The notes under the pieces were generated by a model, which ran no database searches, was not told the origin of the DNA, and was given only the letters and a program-made list of their open reading frames with translations. A DNA stretch of 6,799 bases from CAVWDI01 sp046259385. GTDB taxonomy: Bacteria; Chloroflexota; Anaerolineae; Anaerolineales; UBA4823. A program made the position numbers and the translations under genes. This document shows, in pieces, positions 5,177 through 6,799 of the stretch (position 1 is the first letter of the stretch; each line of letters begins with the position of its first letter). Location: positions 1 to 6,799 of the forward strand of contig JBJYWI010000268.1 in NCBI GenBank assembly GCA_046259385.1, in the 5' to 3' direction.

Positions 5177-5779
5177 ATGCTCGTCAAACAACTGGCGTCC
5201 CCGGCGTATAATAAAGGCGCAATGATTGTCTCAAAAATCAGGACAAAACTGCCTGACAGAAACGAAATTCTCCCGGTGTTTTCAACCGTTTTGTTTTTTG
5301 TCTTCACCTGGGCTCTGTACATCATTATTTTTTATCTACCCAGCTGGCTGGGCGAAATGACTGCCTGGGATATATTAACCACAACCGTTTACCTTTTATA
5401 TTTCGCATTGTTCGAAAGCTTCATTGTCACTTGTACAATAGTGATGCTGTGTTTTTTACTACCAGCAAGTTTCTTCAAAAATTCCTTCATCCCCCAAGGT
5501 TTTTCACTAGTTACGCTGGCAAGCTTGGCGGCAATTATGCTCCATCCCAGATTAAACGATCTGCTCAGTCTCGATCTGCAAACTCTGACAATTTTACTTA
5601 TTTCTATGCTGGCCGGAACACTTTTTCTGATAATTCTGCTTTCCTTTATTTACAAACACTTACCCAGTCTTAAAAGGACAGTCACTGCACTTGCTGAAAA
5701 AATGACCATATTCGCCTATATTTACCTGCCTTTAGGTCTATTGAGCCTAGTTGCGGTAATTTTTAAGATTTTGTTCTAA
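5177..5779 (+). CDS. Five-helix membrane protein, function unknown
   Basis: A 200-aa integral membrane protein that I do not recognise. Hydrophobic helices lie at about 31-54, 66-96, 107-123, 134-159 and 176-197. Short charged loops include KIRTKLPDRNE before the first helix and KHLPSLKR between the last two. There is no catalytic motif, metal ligand cluster or signal peptide. AAAGGA 6 nt before ATG at 5177 supports this start; a second ATG at 5222 would remove 15 residues and also has a weak AAGG. The gene is AT-rich compared with the protease genes. It is followed after 29 bases by the sulfatase-like gene in the same direction, so the two are probably co-transcribed, and this protein may assist or anchor that enzyme in the envelope. 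It could also be an unrelated permease-like protein. Confidence 0.75.
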   Translation: MLVKQLASPAYNKGAMIVSKIRTKLPDRNEILPVFSTVLFFVFTWALYIIIFYLPSWLGEMTAWDILTTTVYLLYFALFESFIVTCTIVMLCFLLPASFFKNSFIPQGFSLVTLASLAAIMLHPRLNDLLSLDLQTLTILLISMLAGTLFLIILLSFIYKHLPSLKRTVTALAEKMTIFAYIYLPLGLLSLVAVIFKILF

Positions 5780-5808
5780 TTCTCTCGTATAACAAACAGT
5801 ACAAAACA

Positions 5809-6799
5809 ATGAACTCAAAAACAATAAATAGACGAGATTTTATTAAGCTTTCAGCTAGTCTTTCGCTAACTACGCTAGCCAAAAAATTGCCTATTGCCAA
5901 GTATGCTTATCAATTTCATGATGACAAATCTCCCAACATCATCATACTGGTCTTCGACACACTGTCCGCATACCACCTCTCCCTTTACGGATATCCCCGT
6001 AAAACCTGCCCGAATATCGAACAGTTCGCGGAAAAGGCGACCGTGTTCCACAACCACCATGCCGCCGCCAATTTCACTACTCCCAGCACCGCTTCCCTGC
6101 TAACCGGCACCTATCCCTGGCAGCACCGTTGTTACACGATAACCAGTTCAATAAAACCACAAGTAGTTCCAAATAACATTTTCAGCCTTCTCCACAGCAA
6201 GTACTATACCGCAGCCTATGCCCAGAACCTGTATGCAGATAAGCTTCTATTTCAATGTCAGAAGAGCATCGACCGCCACCAGCTAACCGATAGCTTCAAC
6301 TTAATCGGCGGCATGATCTACAACCATATACCGGATGAAGAGGCTATCCCAGTATTCAGAAGTCACGACAATTTGCTTTTCACCCGGGTCCATCCGCGCG
6401 GGTCTTTATTTATTTCGATATTGAATGACTTAACTAATCTTCTCAGATACAGATTGGCATATCAAGATTTAAAAACTAAATATCCCATTGGCATACCAGC
6501 AATAAAAAGCAACTACATTTACTATACAATTGATGCTGTAATGGACGGTGTTATATCAATAGTTGAAAATTTACACCCACCTTTCCTTTCCTATATCCAT
6601 CTCATGCCGCCCCATGATCCATACCGACCAAACATTTATTTCCACAGGCAATTCAACGATGGCTGGCAACCCGTTCCTAAGGAAATGCACCCTCTAGGGG
6701 ATAAGCCAAAAGCAAATTATCCCGGTAAACGACAAACCTATGATGAATTTATCGCCAACCTCGACCACCAGATAGGAAAACTGCTGGATTATTTTGAAA
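5809..6799 (+). CDS. Tat-exported sulfatase-superfamily hydrolase (partial, 3' end outside window)
   Basis: The first 330 residues are visible and no stop is reached. The N-terminus carries a twin-arginine signal (NRRDFIKLSASLSL), so it should be exported folded. The alkaline phosphatase/sulfatase fold starts at PNIIILVFDTLSAYHLSLYGYPRKTCPNI, with metal ligand Asp50. The nucleophile region is FTTPSTASLLTGTYP. Where true sulfatases have Cys or Ser (C/S-x-P-S-R) for formylglycine, this protein has Thr90, and the Arg position is Thr94. Thr is the nucleophile in related phosphoethanolamine and lipoteichoic-acid transferases, so it may be a phospho-transferase or phosphatase instead of a sulfatase. 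Further family motifs are IHLMPPHDPYRP (His264, His269) and YDEFIANLDHQIGKLLDYFE. No Shine-Dalgarno is seen; the short gap after the membrane-protein gene suggests coupled translation. Substrate unknown. Confidence 0.85.
   Translation, partial: MNSKTINRRDFIKLSASLSLTTLAKKLPIAKYAYQFHDDKSPNIIILVFDTLSAYHLSLYGYPRKTCPNIEQFAEKATVFHNHHAAANFTTPSTASLLTGTYPWQHRCYTITSSIKPQVVPNNIFSLLHSKYYTAAYAQNLYADKLLFQCQKSIDRHQLTDSFNLIGGMIYNHIPDEEAIPVFRSHDNLLFTRVHPRGSLFISILNDLTNLLRYRLAYQDLKTKYPIGIPAIKSNYIYYTIDAVMDGVISIVENLHPPFLSYIHLMPPHDPYRPNIYFHRQFNDGWQPVPKEMHPLGDKPKANYPGKRQTYDEFIANLDHQIGKLLDYFE

Noticed and set aside
5205..5222. TATAAT just before the second ATG of the membrane-protein gene, as an internal promoter
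   Set aside because: No -35 at proper distance, and a transcript from it would start too close to or inside the second start codon to be useful.
5065..5325. Minus-strand frame of 86 codons overlapping the membrane-protein start
   Set aside because: It overlaps the better-supported plus-strand gene with a good ribosome site, and shows no family feature.

Overview
The window looks like a scaffold from a metagenome-assembled bacterial genome. It contains a run of exactly 100 N whose two flanks share an identical 55-base sequence. The gene content is compatible with Chloroflexota, Anaerolineae-like: a RAYT-type transposase with GTGCCNGGCAC palindromes, a SlyD-type FKBP, S1C proteases without signal peptides, a NarL/LuxR regulator, an NHL lipoprotein and a Tat-exported sulfatase-fold enzyme. 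That assignment is an inference from gene style. No marker gene is present to prove it.

Layout. (1) 1-810: a Y1/HUH transposase gene (RAYT family, minus strand) bracketed by REP-like palindromes, with a further palindrome copy just upstream of the next gene. (2) 858-1346: a complete SlyD-like peptidyl-prolyl isomerase on the plus strand. (3) 1349-1503: an assembly gap followed by a duplicate of the isomerase's last codons, almost certainly an unmerged contig overlap rather than biology. (4) 1522-1615: a REPIN-like pair of perfectly inverted palindromes between two convergent genes. (5) 1614-4945, all minus strand: an NHL beta-propeller lipoprotein, an S1C protease with a PDZ domain, a short S1C protease overlapping it by one base, and a LuxR-type regulator whose receiver domain has lost its phosphorylation residues. 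(6) 4946-5176: a divergent intergenic region with candidate overlapping promoters around a 15-bp palindrome. (7) 5177-6799, plus strand: a five-helix membrane protein of unknown function, then a Tat-exported sulfatase/phosphatase-superfamily enzyme cut off by the window end.

How the genes may work together. The two proteases are translationally coupled and probably act on the same side of the membrane, seemingly the cytoplasm because neither has a signal sequence. The downstream regulator has a classic DNA-binding domain but cannot be phosphorylated in the usual way. The membrane protein and the sulfatase-like protein form a probable two-gene unit acting at the cell envelope. The RAYT and its palindromes are a separate selfish or domesticated layer. 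Two genes (the RAYT and the LuxR regulator) have stop codons that directly abut a palindrome.
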